Positions 45,274 to 57,100 of a stretch of DNA of 64,000 nt are shown one piece after another. The notes under the pieces are model-generated. The model worked only from the letters and a program-made list of their open reading frames with translations. It had not been told where the DNA came from and did no database searches. Position 1 is the stretch's first letter. Every line of letters begins with the position of its first letter. The position numbers and the translations under genes were made by a program. Location of the stretch: assembly GCA_020205615.1 (NCBI GenBank), contig CM035173.1, positions 50,086,617 through 50,150,616 on the forward strand, read 5' to 3'. Origin of the DNA: Panax quinquefolius. Taxonomy: Eukaryota; Streptophyta; Magnoliopsida; Apiales; Araliaceae.

Positions 45274-46125
45274 ACATGAAAAATAGTAATCTCTCCCATA
45301 ACCATTTTCTCCCATATTTATTTTCATCACGTGGGCCCCACATGTGGCCCCACCTTTATCATATTAAATAATTTTCTACCAATTATTTTGCAAAATGGGT
45401 AAATGGGGGTACATAAAATAAGCAAAATTTCATAAAAATCACCTTATAATTTTAACAACATTTATCATCATTATTATAATTCACAATATTAATCGACCAG
45501 GTCGTTCCCAGGAAAGAGGAGGCTTTCTAATAAGGATTTCTCCCTATTGGCGCCAATTAGGTCACCAAACCTCTCCTTGGCAAAACTTCTAAACATCATT
45601 AATATTGCAAATAATAATATTAACAACTTTGTTATCTCAATTATTGATTTAATAATATATAAACTATTGACAATAATTAAATCAAATAACGTGAGATACT
45701 ATGCAACAATTACTGTAGCAATAATTGAACAAAACTAAGTGACTTCTCACGTAAGCATTAATAATCAATACCGTGCTACTATGCAACCACGCCAGACATC
45801 GTACTTTTACTACCGAGTAGTTCAACAAAGATTAATTCAGTAAAACTTTCGCCGTTATTTTCAATAAAATATTTTTGTCATTTTATCAATCCAACAATAA
45901 TTACATTGTAGGGGTCCACTAATGATTCATACTGGTAAATTTAATATTCCTCGTTAAAAGCGAATATTCCCCGACCAATCGAATATTACATAACAAATTT
46001 GATTACTTTGTAAAATTTCTAAATATTACCCACAACTATAACATTATATCAAATTCATTCAAAAATGATAATTATAGAAAATTCATCTTTATTCATAAAA
46101 GTTGGGGTCTTACAATTTCCCCTTC

Positions 46126-46464
46126 TTATGAAATTTTTCCCTCTAAATTAGGGTACGTACTTGGTATGTCGAAGAGGTAAGGATACCTTGATTTCATTTC
46201 AGATTCTAACTCCCAGGTCATTTCCTCAACATCGTGGTTCCTCCATAAAACTTTGACTTGAGGTATAACCTTGGAGCGTAGAATATGTTCCTTCTTATCC
46301 AAGATTTTAACACGTATCTCCTCATACATTAAATCTTCTGCTATCTCGTCTAGTTCTAATTTAATAACATGGTTCGGGCCAACCACATATTTACGTAACA
46401 TCGATACGTGAAAAATGTTATGAACACGCGACATACTTGGCAGTAAAACGAGTCTATAGGCCAC
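46126..46464 (-). pseudogene. Integrase end and chromodomain of D
   Basis: 112 residues. Integrase tail (VHNIFHVSMLRKYVVGPNHV), linker, then a chromodomain-like end (DLMYEEIRVKILDKKEHILR, VIPQVKVLWRNHDVEEMTWE, YPYLFD). A few more residues of the GPY/F region (FIGPFEIL-like) are readable in another frame up to about 46520. The integrase catalytic core is missing: 46524 runs directly into the RNase H linker. Confidence 0.85.
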
Positions 46465-46523
46465 AGTTCCTACTCGATCAAGGATTTCAAATGGGCCAAT
46501 AAAATCATGGGTTGAGATTTCCT

Positions 46524-46811
46524 CTATTCATCAATTCTTGCTTCTAGAATAACGCCCTCTTGAACCTTCTTCTTCACATTCATCAGCTTTGAGTATGTAG
46601 CTTGAGCGGCTTTAACTTTATCGATTAAAGTCAATTCTAATCGTATATTCGTTATCTTCACGTAGGTTCGTATATTCGCACTCATAAACGCATACGATCT
46701 TCTACTCAATGTGTCAGCTACCACGTTTGGTTTTCCACGATGGTATTGAATGGTATAATCGTAATCTTCAATAGCTCGAGCTAATGTCTTTGGCGCATGA
46801 TACATTCGTTT
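46524..46811 (-). pseudogene. RNase H end and linker fragment of D
   Basis: It opens with IEDYDYTIQYHRGKPNVVAD and TLSRRSYAF, the carboxy end of a chromovirus RNase H, then a lysine/glutamine-rich linker (LIDKVKAAQATYSKLM) that normally precedes integrase. The RT and most of RNase H are missing upstream, where the shared non-coding filler begins. Confidence 0.8.
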
Positions 46812-47090
46812 TAACTAAAGAAATATTTGAGGGTTTTAAAATGGGTTTTGTACTGGGGTCAATACAAAATTCGATTTCATGCTCTGGGGGTAGACTAGGA
46901 AGTCTTCAAGAATACGTCAAGAAATTTATTAATGATAGAAATATCATTCAAAACTATGACCCTCATCCAAGACTTGGATAGCACGTCACATTGATACCTA
47001 TTAATTTGCCACCGTTATTCACGACATCCCCTACGGAAAGTCTGGCTTAGGTGCATTCCACATAAGGAAGTCACCAGCGAAAGGCTCGGG
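46812..47090 (-). other. Non-coding filler of D shared with C
   Basis: About 280 bp, matching 35816-36110. No ORF and no recognised domain. It replaces the RT. Confidence 0.65.
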
Positions 47091-47095
47091 GCTCT

Positions 47096-47524
47096 TTACT
47101 TATGGCTTGATATAACAGTGATTGACTTTAGTGGTTTGGTTACTTGAATTCGTATAGCAGGTTGGTTAGGAATATGAAAGCTAACAACCTTACAAAAATA
47201 ATCAATTTTAGTATGATGAGTAGTTAACCAATCGATTCTTAAAATCACACCAAAGGCAAGTATTTTCAAAGAGACAAGATCGACAAGTAACATGAAAGTG
47301 TCGATTTGAATCAAACAAGATTTATAAACAGTAGAGGTAACAAAGGTTTCTCCTAACAGAGTTTCAACAGATAAGTCAAAGTCTAATTTCTCCGGAGATA
47401 AATTTAAACGTTGAGCGCAAATAGGAGAAATAAAAGAGTGGGTAGAACCGGTATTGAATAAGGTATAGACTTTGCAAGAGTTTATGATTAACTTACCCGT
47501 AATAACCTCGTTTGGGTTCCTCAA
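47096..47524 (-). pseudogene. Aspartic protease of D, catalytic Asp replaced
   Basis: 142 residues with the plant retropepsin layout. The active-site block reads YTLFNTGSTHSFISP, with Asn where the catalytic Asp of DTGS should be. Further on is ILAFGVILRIDWLTTHHTKI, corresponding to the usual FDVILGMDWL block. The C copy of this gene still reads DTGS. The frame is open but without the Asp the enzyme should not work. It is followed on the amino side by zinc knuckles of gag. Confidence 0.85.
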
Positions 47525-47629
47525 TAAACGCTCTCACTTAAACTACCGGCTTTGACTTGCCTGGGACATCCTTTGGCGTCACTATCCCAGCTGGACTTGA
47601 CTTCACCATACGATAAAATCAAGCTAGGT

Positions 47630-48686
47630 GACCTTCTCTTCCGCAATTAAAACACGCTTTGGGTTGCTATGTACAGTTTGGATAGATGTGTCCCTCCTAT
47701 CCGCATTTGAAACATACGACCGGTGGTCGTTCTTCTTCCTTTGAAACGGGTGCTGGTGCTGCTATCTTCCCATCATTATTGAACCTTCTCTTCTTGAAAT
47801 GTCCATTCTTATTGTTTTGGCCATGATTACCACCGAAGTGGTTACCATTTCTGGCATGTTGATTCCCTCCACGCTTATTGTCACCTCTTCGATGACTGTT
47901 ATCACTGGTATTATCATTTTGCCGGCTGCTCTCTTTTGGTTGGGTTGACTCATTATCGCGCACTAATAACTGAGCCCTATTAACAACATCTGAATACAAA
48001 CACAGTGTATGAGAGATAAGATATTGACGTATCTCAGGTTTCAAAGCTCTTCGAAACATTCGCGTTATTCTCTCCTCAGTATCAACCAAATGGGTCGCAA
48101 ACCGGGACAACTCGGCAAACTTGGCTTCGTACTGCGACACGGTCATGTTGTTTTGCTCCATCTTAATGAACTCTACCTCTTTCATGTGATGAATACTTTC
48201 GGGAAAGTATTTGTAGTTGAACAATTCTTGGAACTTCTCCCAAGTCATATTCAAGCAGCGGGGTTGAGTATGTTTTACTGATTCCCACCAAGAATCACCT
48301 CACGCACGTAACGTGAAGGTGGCAAAGGGAACCTTTGCTCCTCAAGCATCCCAAAACATCAAATATCTTATAGATCCGCTTTATCCATGTCTCCGCTTTA
48401 AGTGGTTTTGGCTCTCCAAAAAACTCCGGTGGTCCCAGCCTCGAATCGCTAGCAGAATCGTCCGAGAGTTGCCGTGTTTCCACCGCATTTTGGATAGGAG
48501 TATCTCTTGCACGATCTTCGCATGAATTTGAAAGCCTCTGAAAATTCTGTTGTTCATCATTTGGTCAGTGTTGTTGTTTGCATGAGGATTGTCGCCTTCC
48601 TAATGCACATTGTCCTGATTATTGATCTGTGGAGACTCAACGGTCTCTTGTGCTCCATTGATATTCTCAACATTCTCGGATGCCAT
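47630..48686 (-). pseudogene. Gag of D
   Basis: The start codon is at 48686 (MASENVENINGAQETVES), followed by an Asn-rich stretch. The capsid core starts in one frame (LGPPEFFGEPKPLKAETWIK, 48450-48390) and continues in another (MTWEKFQELFNYKYFPESIH and VEFIKMEQNNMTVSQYEAKF, 48250-48100). A Gly/Asn/His-rich tail and two knuckles follow: CFKCG, a stop, then EGHIYPNC, and CFNCGREGH (47705-47640). So a stop lies inside the first knuckle and at least one frameshift lies in the core near 48290. Gag would package element RNA. Confidence 0.85.
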
Positions 48687-48859
48687 TTTCAAATACTGCC
48701 ACAAAACAAGGGTTAATTAACATATCATATATTATCCCTATACTCTGATCGTCCAATTAAATACCAAATAAACTTAGGTAGGTCATACTAGCGAAGGAAT
48801 TCCCCGTCTCTCCCCTCCTAGTTCTTGTCACACATCTCAGCCAGGGATCATATCCCTAA

Positions 48860-48871
48860 GCTTTGATATTA
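48860..48871 (-). promoter_or_regulatory. PBS of D, decayed
   Basis: TAATATCAAAGC on the minus strand where TGGTATCA(A/G)AGC is expected. It lies one base from the LTR. Confidence 0.6.
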
Positions 48872-48872
48872 A

Positions 48873-50851
48873 TCAGACGCCCCAAAATAGGTATACATCA
48901 CCTATTCTGAGTCGCCAAATACATGGTACAAAATACAAATACAACTTAATTATACAACAGTCGTGCAAAATACGACGACATATATACTGTGAGTTTTAAT
49001 ACAAATATTGTAACGTATATAATATGATAATAAGCATACTCAAATTAATACATGCCATATAAAGTACAAAGATCAAATATTTCAAGTCTCCAAAGGGACA
49101 CGAGAAGATTTACATTCTCTTCATTTCTTCAGGTGCACTTTTGACGCTTTCGTGGTTGGGTTCTCATCACCCTAATGTTGTTCACCAAAATTAATTATTA
49201 AGTGACGTATAAAATACGAAACACACATCTTAGGTCCTCAATATAATTATATATTGCATGTCATGCCATAGTAAGGACTACTAATGCAACCATCTGGACC
49301 GTCAATCCATTCCCGACTAGTCCGGCTCGCTTCTCATTTCACAAGAGAATAAAGAAAGAAAGGGTGAGCTCAACTAGCCCAGTAAGAAATATTATGACTA
49401 AGATAATGCAGAATAAATTATCGTTAGCCTTCAACAATGTTAAACTGATAAAATATAACAAACATCAAGTTTAACTGCAGCGGAACAAACAATCCATTAA
49501 AAGAGTCAAGTAGAGAATAAAATCTACTATCTTTTATCATTTAAAAAGTTTTCCATCATTTTTATCGCTGGGACTCAGCTTAATATATAATCCACATCAT
49601 CCCTGCACTATGGCCAAGGATATTCATTAGTATCATAACCACAAATTATCCATGCACTACGGGCCAAGGATATTCGTGTATTCATCAATGGTCATGATCA
49701 TGCCAACAACTGTCCATCAATGCACTACGGGCCAATGAGGACTTTTACCACATCATTTGTAACATTACTATGCCATGATTATACCGAATAATCCTCGGTC
49801 ATAATCATATGAAGTCCATTTATACACTACAGAACCATGTATGACTTTTCAAAAAAAATATAAACATGAGGATGATGACAATGATATAAGAATTCAATAA
49901 AATAAGTTCAAGAATTAATTTATCCAGAACTAATAACGTCAAATTGTCAACATGATACTTCTTTGTAGAGAAAATTCAAGAATGCTCGTAAGAATATTTC
50001 CATAAAAGATCTCGATGAAGCGCAAATATCAAGGATATTCCACTAATTTTATGGAGTATAGAAGTCAAAACTTTAACTAACTGAATATAATAAAGAATGG
50101 GATAACAAAAGAAATCACCAGTTCTGCGATAGATCCAGACAGCGAGTGTTATTCCAACGAATAATAATAAATAACGAAAACCGAATCCGACGTAAGGCCG
50201 CATGATGTGATATTCCAACGTAATAATAAAGAAGAAACCAGTCCCATGAAAAAACGCATGCATGTGGATATTCCAAATGAATAATAAAGAATGGAATAAC
50301 AAAAGAATTTCACCAAGTATAGGGTAGCTCACAGATATCTGAGTTATTCCAATGTAATAATAAATAATGGAATAATGTAAGAATTTCACCAAGTATAGGG
50401 TAGCTCACAGATACAAAGTTATTCTAACGAATAATAATGAATGGAATAACAGAAGTTCTCTTCATGAATACAAAAGAAATAATACCCTTTACCTTAGAAG
50501 AAACTGGATATAGGAAAAGAAAGGTAGCAGACTTCTCTTCTTCTTTCTCTCTATAATTTTATCTCTCTAGAGTTTCAGTGAATTCGTAAGAAATAATGAA
50601 GGAATGAGCTTCTATTTATAGGAGAATGAAAATGATACTATGCAATAAAATATTCTAATAAAATAAAACTTTTAAATATAATATATAATATATATTATAT
50701 ATTATATATATAAGTTCACGGATATCACCCCCGTGAACCACCATCCCTTTCTCCTTTATATAATCTATATATATACATATAATAGAACAACCAAATTTCA
50801 ACCTGCAAAAATCCTCCACCCAAACATCACTATCCAACGTGGGCCCCACTA

Positions 50852-50888
<37 letters not shown>

Positions 50889-51719
50889 AAAATAGTAATC
50901 CTGTGAACAACCATCAGACTTCTCCCACATTTATTTTCAACACGTGGGCCCCACATGTGGCCCCACCTTTATCATATTAAATAATTTTCTACCGATTATT
51001 TTGAAAAATGGGTAAATGGGGGTACATAAAATAAGAAAAATTTCATAAAAATCACATTATAATTTTAACAACATTTATCATCATTATTATAATTCACAAT
51101 ATTAATCGACCAGGTCGTTCCTAGGAAAGAGGGGGCTTTCCAATAAGGATTTCTCCCTATTGGCGCGCAATTAGGTGACCAAACCTCTCCTTGGCAGAAC
51201 TTCTAGACATCGTTAATATTGCAAATAATAAATATTAACAACTTTGTTATCTCAATTATTGATTTAATAATATATAAACTATTGACAATAATTGAATCAA
51301 ATAAGGTGAGATACTATGCAACAATTACTGTAGCAATAATTGAACAAACTAAGTGACTTCTCACGTAAGCATTAATAATCAATACCGTGTGCTACTATGC
51401 AACCACACGTATTACTGTACTTTTACTACCGAGTAGTTCAACAGTATTAACGGTAAAACTTCCGCCGTTATTTTCAATAAAATATTTTTATCATTTTCTC
51501 AATCCGACAATAATTTCGTTGTGGTCCACTAATGATTGCGCCGTCCTACGAATATTCCCTGTTAAAACAAATATTCCCCGACCAATCGAATATTATATAA
51601 CAACTTGCGTACTTTGTAAAATTTTTAAATATTACCACAACTATAACATTATATCAAATTCATTCAAAAATGATAATTATAGAAAATTCACATTTATTCA
51701 TAAAATTTGAAGTCTTACA
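48873..51719 (-). repeat. 5' LTR of D, mosaic
   Basis: 2,847 bp. Most of it matches 43409-46114. From about 48985 to 49266 it instead matches the B-type LTR (compare 12766-13040: ATATTGTAACGTATATAAT, TGCCATATAAAGTACA, TTTTGACGCTTTC). It then returns to the D type at CATAGTAAGGACTACTAATG. TATA is at 50621-50612, a donor-like AAG|GTAAAGGG near 50492, and a type 2 hairpin at 49775-49808. Confidence 0.85.
50612..50621 (-). promoter_or_regulatory. TATA box, D 5' LTR
   Basis: CTATAAATAG on the minus strand, the position from which D itself would be transcribed. Confidence 0.6.
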
Positions 51720-52111
51720 AACGGGTACTTGTTCTTAATGGTGACCTTTCTCAACTCTCGGTAGTCGATACAAAGCCTTAATGACCCATCCTTCTTATTT
51801 ACGAATAAGACTGGTGCTCACCACAATGATACGCTCGGTCGAATGTATCCCGTATCTAACAACTCTTGTAGTTGAACCATCCGTTCCTTTATTTCTACCG
51901 GAGCCATACGATACGGAGCCTTGGATACCAGTGATGTCCCTGGTGCCAAATCGATAACAAACTCTACCTCTCTATCTGGTGGCAATCCCGGAATCTCATC
52001 TGGGAAGACATTAACGAATTCCCTTACAATAGGTATCTGACCCAGTTCACCCTCGACTCTATGGGTATCCACAACGTGAGCCAAATAACCTATACAACCC
52101 TTCCTAAGCAA
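51720..52111 (-). pseudogene. RT amino part of A
   Basis: The open part (52111-51818) reads VREFVNVFPDEIPGLPPDRE, VEFVIDLAPGT, KAPYRMAPVEIKERMVQLQE and LLDTGYIRPS. Then [20 protein letters not shown] and KVTIKNKYP run to the D boundary with one disturbed codon near 51818. These are the fingers of a chromovirus RT. The next block, with the first catalytic Asp, is missing at the D insertion. Confidence 0.88.
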
Positions 52112-52125
52112 CTTCTAAGCTTGTA

Positions 52126-52480
52126 TCATCGCCAGACAACAAGATTGTCTCGGCAATTTACTGCCATAAAATACCACCTTTGACTTATTCGAGTCTTTAG
52201 GTGTACGCACTTTTTCTTACAGTCAATGACCGCTCCATGACTCGATAACCAATCCATCCTGAGGATTACATCAAACTCTCCAAGACGAATTAGTATTAAA
52301 TCCACGTTAAGCTTAAACCCTCTTACATCAGCACAATAGTTCCTATAAATATAGTCTACAGGGATAATTTCTTTATTTTCTACTTCTACATTCATTGGGT
52401 GTTCTAATAGTTCACGAGGTAAACTTAACTTTGAGCAAATTCATCAGATATGAAAGAACATGAAGCTCTCGAATCGAATA
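52126..52480 (-). pseudogene. Protease of A
   Basis: The active-site block at about 52480-52435 reads YVLFDSRASCSFIS. The Asp and Ser are present but the Gly of D(T/S)G reads Arg. The rest (52395-52126) has FKLNVDLILIRLGEFDVILR and MDWLSSHGAVIDC, typical of chromovirus retropepsins. The two parts lie in different frames, so a frameshift falls near 52410. Confidence 0.8.
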
Positions 52481-53904
52481 ACACATAGGCATTTATATCG
52501 TTGATCGAAATTATACCTGACACCACCTCCCTGGATGCCACGACATCTTGCACTGTCATACTGAATGTCCTCGCTGTCGGCTTGTTTGGCCGGGCTGGTC
52601 CTCCACTGGTTGTCCTAGTGTTATTGCCCCTGTTGCCATTTCCGCCATCCATGCTTTTCTTCCTCGGGCAATCCTTAATTCGATGTCCCACTTCACCACA
52701 GTTAAAACAACCTCCCCCCTTCTTCACCTTAGGACAATTGGGTGAGGTATGCCCTTCTTTTCCACAGGTATAACATACCATTTTTCCCTTCATGCACTCT
52801 CCCGAGTGACCCTTTCCACAGTTTCCACACACCGACTTCTTTTGTTGCACACTTCCTTGCTGACTCTCCAAATTACTACCCCCACTGCTCTATTTCCGCT
52901 TCTTGTTGTTGCTATCGCCATTGCTAACATTCTGATTCCCACCTTCTGCTTTCTTCTTGTTCTTCTCCCGATTGTACTTTGAGACCGCTTCGCTTCCACC
53001 TTCCTCTATGAGAGCTTTCTCCAACAGAGTTGAGAATGACGTGATATGTAAAACTGCTACCTTACTATAAATCCATGGCTTTAGTCCATTTTTGAACCTT
53101 CTTACTTTCCTTACCTCCGTGTCCACCTGACGTGGAGCGAATCTGGCCAATTCATTGAACTTCGCAGCGTACTCTGACACTGACATATTCTACTATTTCA
53201 ATTCCGAAAACTTGATCTCCATTCTCGTTTGTGTACTCTCAGGGAAGTAGTTCCCAAAGAACAACGTCTTGAACGCTTCCCAAGTCACGATTCCAGTCCT
53301 GACTTTGTTCTGGTTGGCCTCCCACCAATAGTTAGCCTCACCCTTCATTAAGTAGGTAGCAAAAATTATTTTATGCTCTTCTGCTACTCTAGCAATAATG
53401 AAGGCCTTCTCAATCTCCTTTATCCACGTCTGGGCCTCTATCGGGTCTGCTGTTCCTCTAAACTCTGGCGGTCCTACTGCCTTGAAGTCCTTAAAGTTGG
53501 CTAGTTGGTTTCCCACCTGATTTCCTGCAGGTTGAGCTTGATTCCTCATAGCTTCAGCCATCATGTTGATAAAGTCTTGTATTGGGTTTGGTTGAGCTCC
53601 CACTGCATTATTAACTGACTCTTCGATCTACACTCAGTGCTCCAAACTTTGCCATCTCCTGCTCTAGCTATACTCGCGTCTCTGCTAGCTCAATCAGTGC
53701 GTGATTAGCAGCATCTTTATACTACTGCTCCATGTACTGATGAGTTATATTCTATGCCTCCAACTATAAAATTCTCTGCTCCTATGCATGGTTTTTCTCT
53801 AGCAGGTCACCGATCATCACATCCTGCGAGGTGTCCATCACCTCCTCCTGTGCACGGCCTCCTCCTCTCGGTCTACTAATGGCTCCCCGACTACCACTCG
53901 ACAT
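52425..53904 (-). pseudogene. Gag of A with three zinc knuckles
   Basis: The start codon is at 53904 (MSSGSRGAISRPRGG). The capsid region (53603-52890) has VGPPEFRGTADPIEAQTWIK, KIIFATYLMKGEANYWWE, FFGNYFPES, then SVSEYAAKFNELARFAP. A basic asparagine/lysine-rich tail leads to three CCHC knuckles: CGNCGKGHSGEC, CYTCGKEGHTSPNC and CFNCGEVGHRIKDC (52830-52670). From 53603 to 52425 it is one frame with stops at 53193 and 52890. An indel and several stops disturb the first 300 bp, and compared with A' a coiled-coil part is deleted near 53630. Confidence 0.88.
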
Positions 53905-54092
53905 CCTATAATAAAACAAGTATACAACATCAGTACTACAATAAAATATATTCATTGATAAAATGAAATAATATTTTATTAAGTACAACACCTACTCGAT
54001 GAATTTCCACAATTCATCTCCTAACATACTCTATAAGAGTTTTCTACTAAGGTTATAACCTAGGTTTCACATTCCTAATGTTTATAACCTAT
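53905..54092 (-). other. Leader of A between PBS and gag
   Basis: About 190 bp, AT-rich, nearly identical to 9987-10174 of A'. No ORF of note. Confidence 0.7.
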
Positions 54093-54105
54093 GGCTTTGA
54101 TACCA
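54093..54105 (-). promoter_or_regulatory. PBS of A, tRNA-iMet type
   Basis: TGGTATCAAAGCC on the minus strand, three bases from the LTR end, identical to the A' site. Confidence 0.75.
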
Positions 54106-54108
54106 ACC

Positions 54109-57100
54109 GGGACGCCCCCAAATCTAGGTTCTCTAACCTCAGATTTGGTGCTCAGGATCTATCATCATCATAAACATTCTATAACTATTACGGAATAATA
54201 AACATACATTGTTCATTATAATAAAGTTTCATAACATAGTCCCAAGGACTTCTTAACCTTAACTTAAACACACAATTCATATTACAAAAGGTTTACATAA
54301 GAAATTCCATAAGATAATAATAACTAACATTCATTCTAAACTATTCTTGGATCTTGCCCTTGCCTTTGTCTTTTGTATTGTATCCTTCAGGCTTAACTGA
54401 AATAAATGTCATGATATAGCAAGGGTAAGCAACTAATTTTCTTAGCAAGTTTATATACAAGGGAGATATATCATGACTAGAAAGAAGTTTTGCTTTCAAT
54501 GTTCAACGATAGTATAAGATTGTGAAGGAACATGAATTAATAATCAACAATTGAATATTCAAAAATTGAATAACGTGTACTGAGTGGTTTTAAAATAACC
54601 ATGAACATTTGCCAATGTTCTCAGTCATTTAAACTAGACCTCTTAATAAGTTTTGGTATTCAAGGGGATCAGCCTTTCATACCCCATGATTTATGCATAA
54701 ACACTTAATAATCCAGCATCGATATCATGCCTTAATCAAATTTGTCCTTTTCTCAGTCAAGAGTTCTTATCATATCAATTTAATAAGAACAGCTTTTTAA
54801 AACATATTTAATTTAACAAATTTAAACATGCTTGATCTAGCTGATACAATTAGCATAGATCTATCTCATAAACAGTTCATGAATGAAAGAATTTTAATTT
54901 AATTCACAGTTCAATAATAATAGAATAGGCATTCAATTGCACAAAGTGCAAATTTCAATAATCATTATAGATGTGAATAATCATCAATAATTACTCACTA
55001 ACATGCTTTGAAAATAATAACTCGAGTTTGAGTTAGGAAACTTGCCTCGTTTGTAGGTTACGGCTACGCAATTAAATTCTATCCGCTAGGCAGTTTAATT
55101 ATCTTCCTTTGAGAGACCTATAGTTAATCTTTCAATTAGCCATAGCATAACATTAGATTATGTAATCACATAGTTATTATATATTACATTTAGTTCTTAG
55201 AAATATTATCCTGCCTCGATAATGTTACTATTAAATAACAACTACCTTTAATTCATTTAATATTATTAATCTTGATAATATTTAATTCACCTCTTAGTAT
55301 TATTAGTTCACTAATAATACTTTTACTCGCTTACTAATATTATTAACATCTTAATAATATTTTAATACATTACTAATATTATTAATCCCCTTAATAATAT
55401 TTTAATCATGCATTAATATTATTACTTTAATAATATCTTACTTATGGTTTAGTATCATTAATCAATTAATAATACTTTTATTCATTTACCAATAGTATTA
55501 ATATTTTATTCATTTACTAATATTATTAATCATTTAATAATATTTTATTTCTTTACTAATGTTATTACATTTTTAATAACATTTTATTTAATCTCAAATA
55601 TTATTATTTACTTAATAATATTTTAATCATCCAATAATACTTTAATTTAATATTATTAATCTTTTAATAATATTTTAATCTAATATTAATATTTTAATCT
55701 AATATTATTAATCATTTAATAATACATTAATAATTTATTAATGCTTAAATCAAATACTATTAACCATTTAATAATATTTTAATGAAGTTTTAATCTTAAT
55801 ATTTTATTTACTTAACAATATCATAGTCTAATATTATTAATATCATAATAACATTTTAATAATTTATTAGATCAATAAATAATTTATTCTAATTGTTCAC
55901 CCTATATAAAAACCACTTATTTAATATCCATAAAAGGTCATAAATAATATTTCTTATTATTAATTACCAAAATGCCCTAAAATAGTCATAATATTATATA
56001 TTAGGAGTATTCAAGCATTAAAATCATATTTTTCTTATTTAAGACATCATTTAACTATTTATTTCCTTTTATTCATAACTTCATCATTTTTAGGAAAAAT
56101 ACCAAACTGATTCCAAAAATTCTTCTTTTTTGGGTTTGGATAGTATATGACCCAACAATGATCCCCAATTTTTTTTGGAATTTTAGAAGTGATTTACTAA
56201 TTTTAAAGTGCCCAAAACACTCGGATCTTGCTTCATTTTTCATAAATCGAGTTTTGCTCAGAAAATTCTGAAACTTTCAGGGTATACTCTCATAACATAT
56301 ATCGACATAATGTAAACGTTTCGAATTTTTCCCATGTATACACTGTGAGAAATTCTGGTGTTAATATTTAGGAGTCCTATACAGAAATAGCCATTACGCA
56401 CAACCTATAAATCAAATCGTGTCCGTTCTTTTTCCTACACGTAGATAACTTCTTAAGGTACCTCTATGATTTTTTTCGGATTTTTAAAAGACTTGAAACT
56501 ATCCAAAATAGCCTTAAGAAAAATGAGGACAGTAGCTCTTTTAGGGTTTTAAAACCTTAATTCTCTATGTGGACTATTTTAGGGAAAATAGCCGCCATGG
56601 CTTCAATACTTGCTAGATTTGTGTTCTCCCACTTAGGTTTACTAGATAACTCATGTATCTAGCACCCCCCTTCGACGGATCACAAATCCAAGTTGTAAAA
56701 CTTGAGTTACACAAGATTTAGTGGAAGAAAAACAAGGGTTTAACCCCTAGGAGAACATATGATCATTTTCTTCCTCTAAACCTTTGATCTAACACTCAAG
56801 ATACTTAGTTCCATACATGATGATATGTAGAACTAGGGTATCTTGAGTATTAGTTCATAACCCCATCAAATCTTGCTATAACACCAAATAGAAGAAGAAG
56901 ATGAAGATTTAGGTTATACCTTATTCTAGTAGCAACCTTCCTTGATTTACCAAAGTAATATATAATCTTAGGGTGCATTAATCAAACTAGAACACTCCTC
57001 TCTTTCTCTTCAAAAACCGAACTCCTCTCTCTCTTTTCTCTCTTTGTATTTTGCTTGCTTGGGAGAAAAATAGAAGAAGAAGAATAGGATAAATGAAATG

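Larger units (their letters stand above)
43409..46114 (-). repeat. 3' LTR of D
   Basis: 2,706 bp, from TGTAAGACCCC at 46114 to the GCGCC end at 43409. It has a TATA box at 44970-44961, a donor-like AAG|GTAAGGGG near 44839, hairpins at 43944-43966 (type 1) and 44119-44152 (type 2), and a long TA run at 45213-45270. Confidence 0.88.
43409..51719 (-). mobile_element. Element D: chromovirus-like element with RT and integrase core deleted
   Basis: 8.3 kb, minus orientation, LTRs 43409-46114 and 48873-51719. The internal region encodes a chromodomain end, a fragment of RNase H end plus linker, protease and gag. The RT and integrase catalytic cores are absent. It lies inside the RT of A, but no 5-bp duplication is visible (flanks CCTCC and AACGG), and about 100 bp of A are missing at the site. 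It belongs to the same family as C. Confidence 0.87.

Noticed and set aside
45090..45371. Plus-strand frame with a long Tyr-Ile run
   Set aside because: Translation of the TA microsatellite.
52501..52982. Plus-strand frames opposite the zinc knuckles and gag of A
   Set aside because: Shadow frames of the minus-strand gag; the CCHC motifs settle the coding strand.
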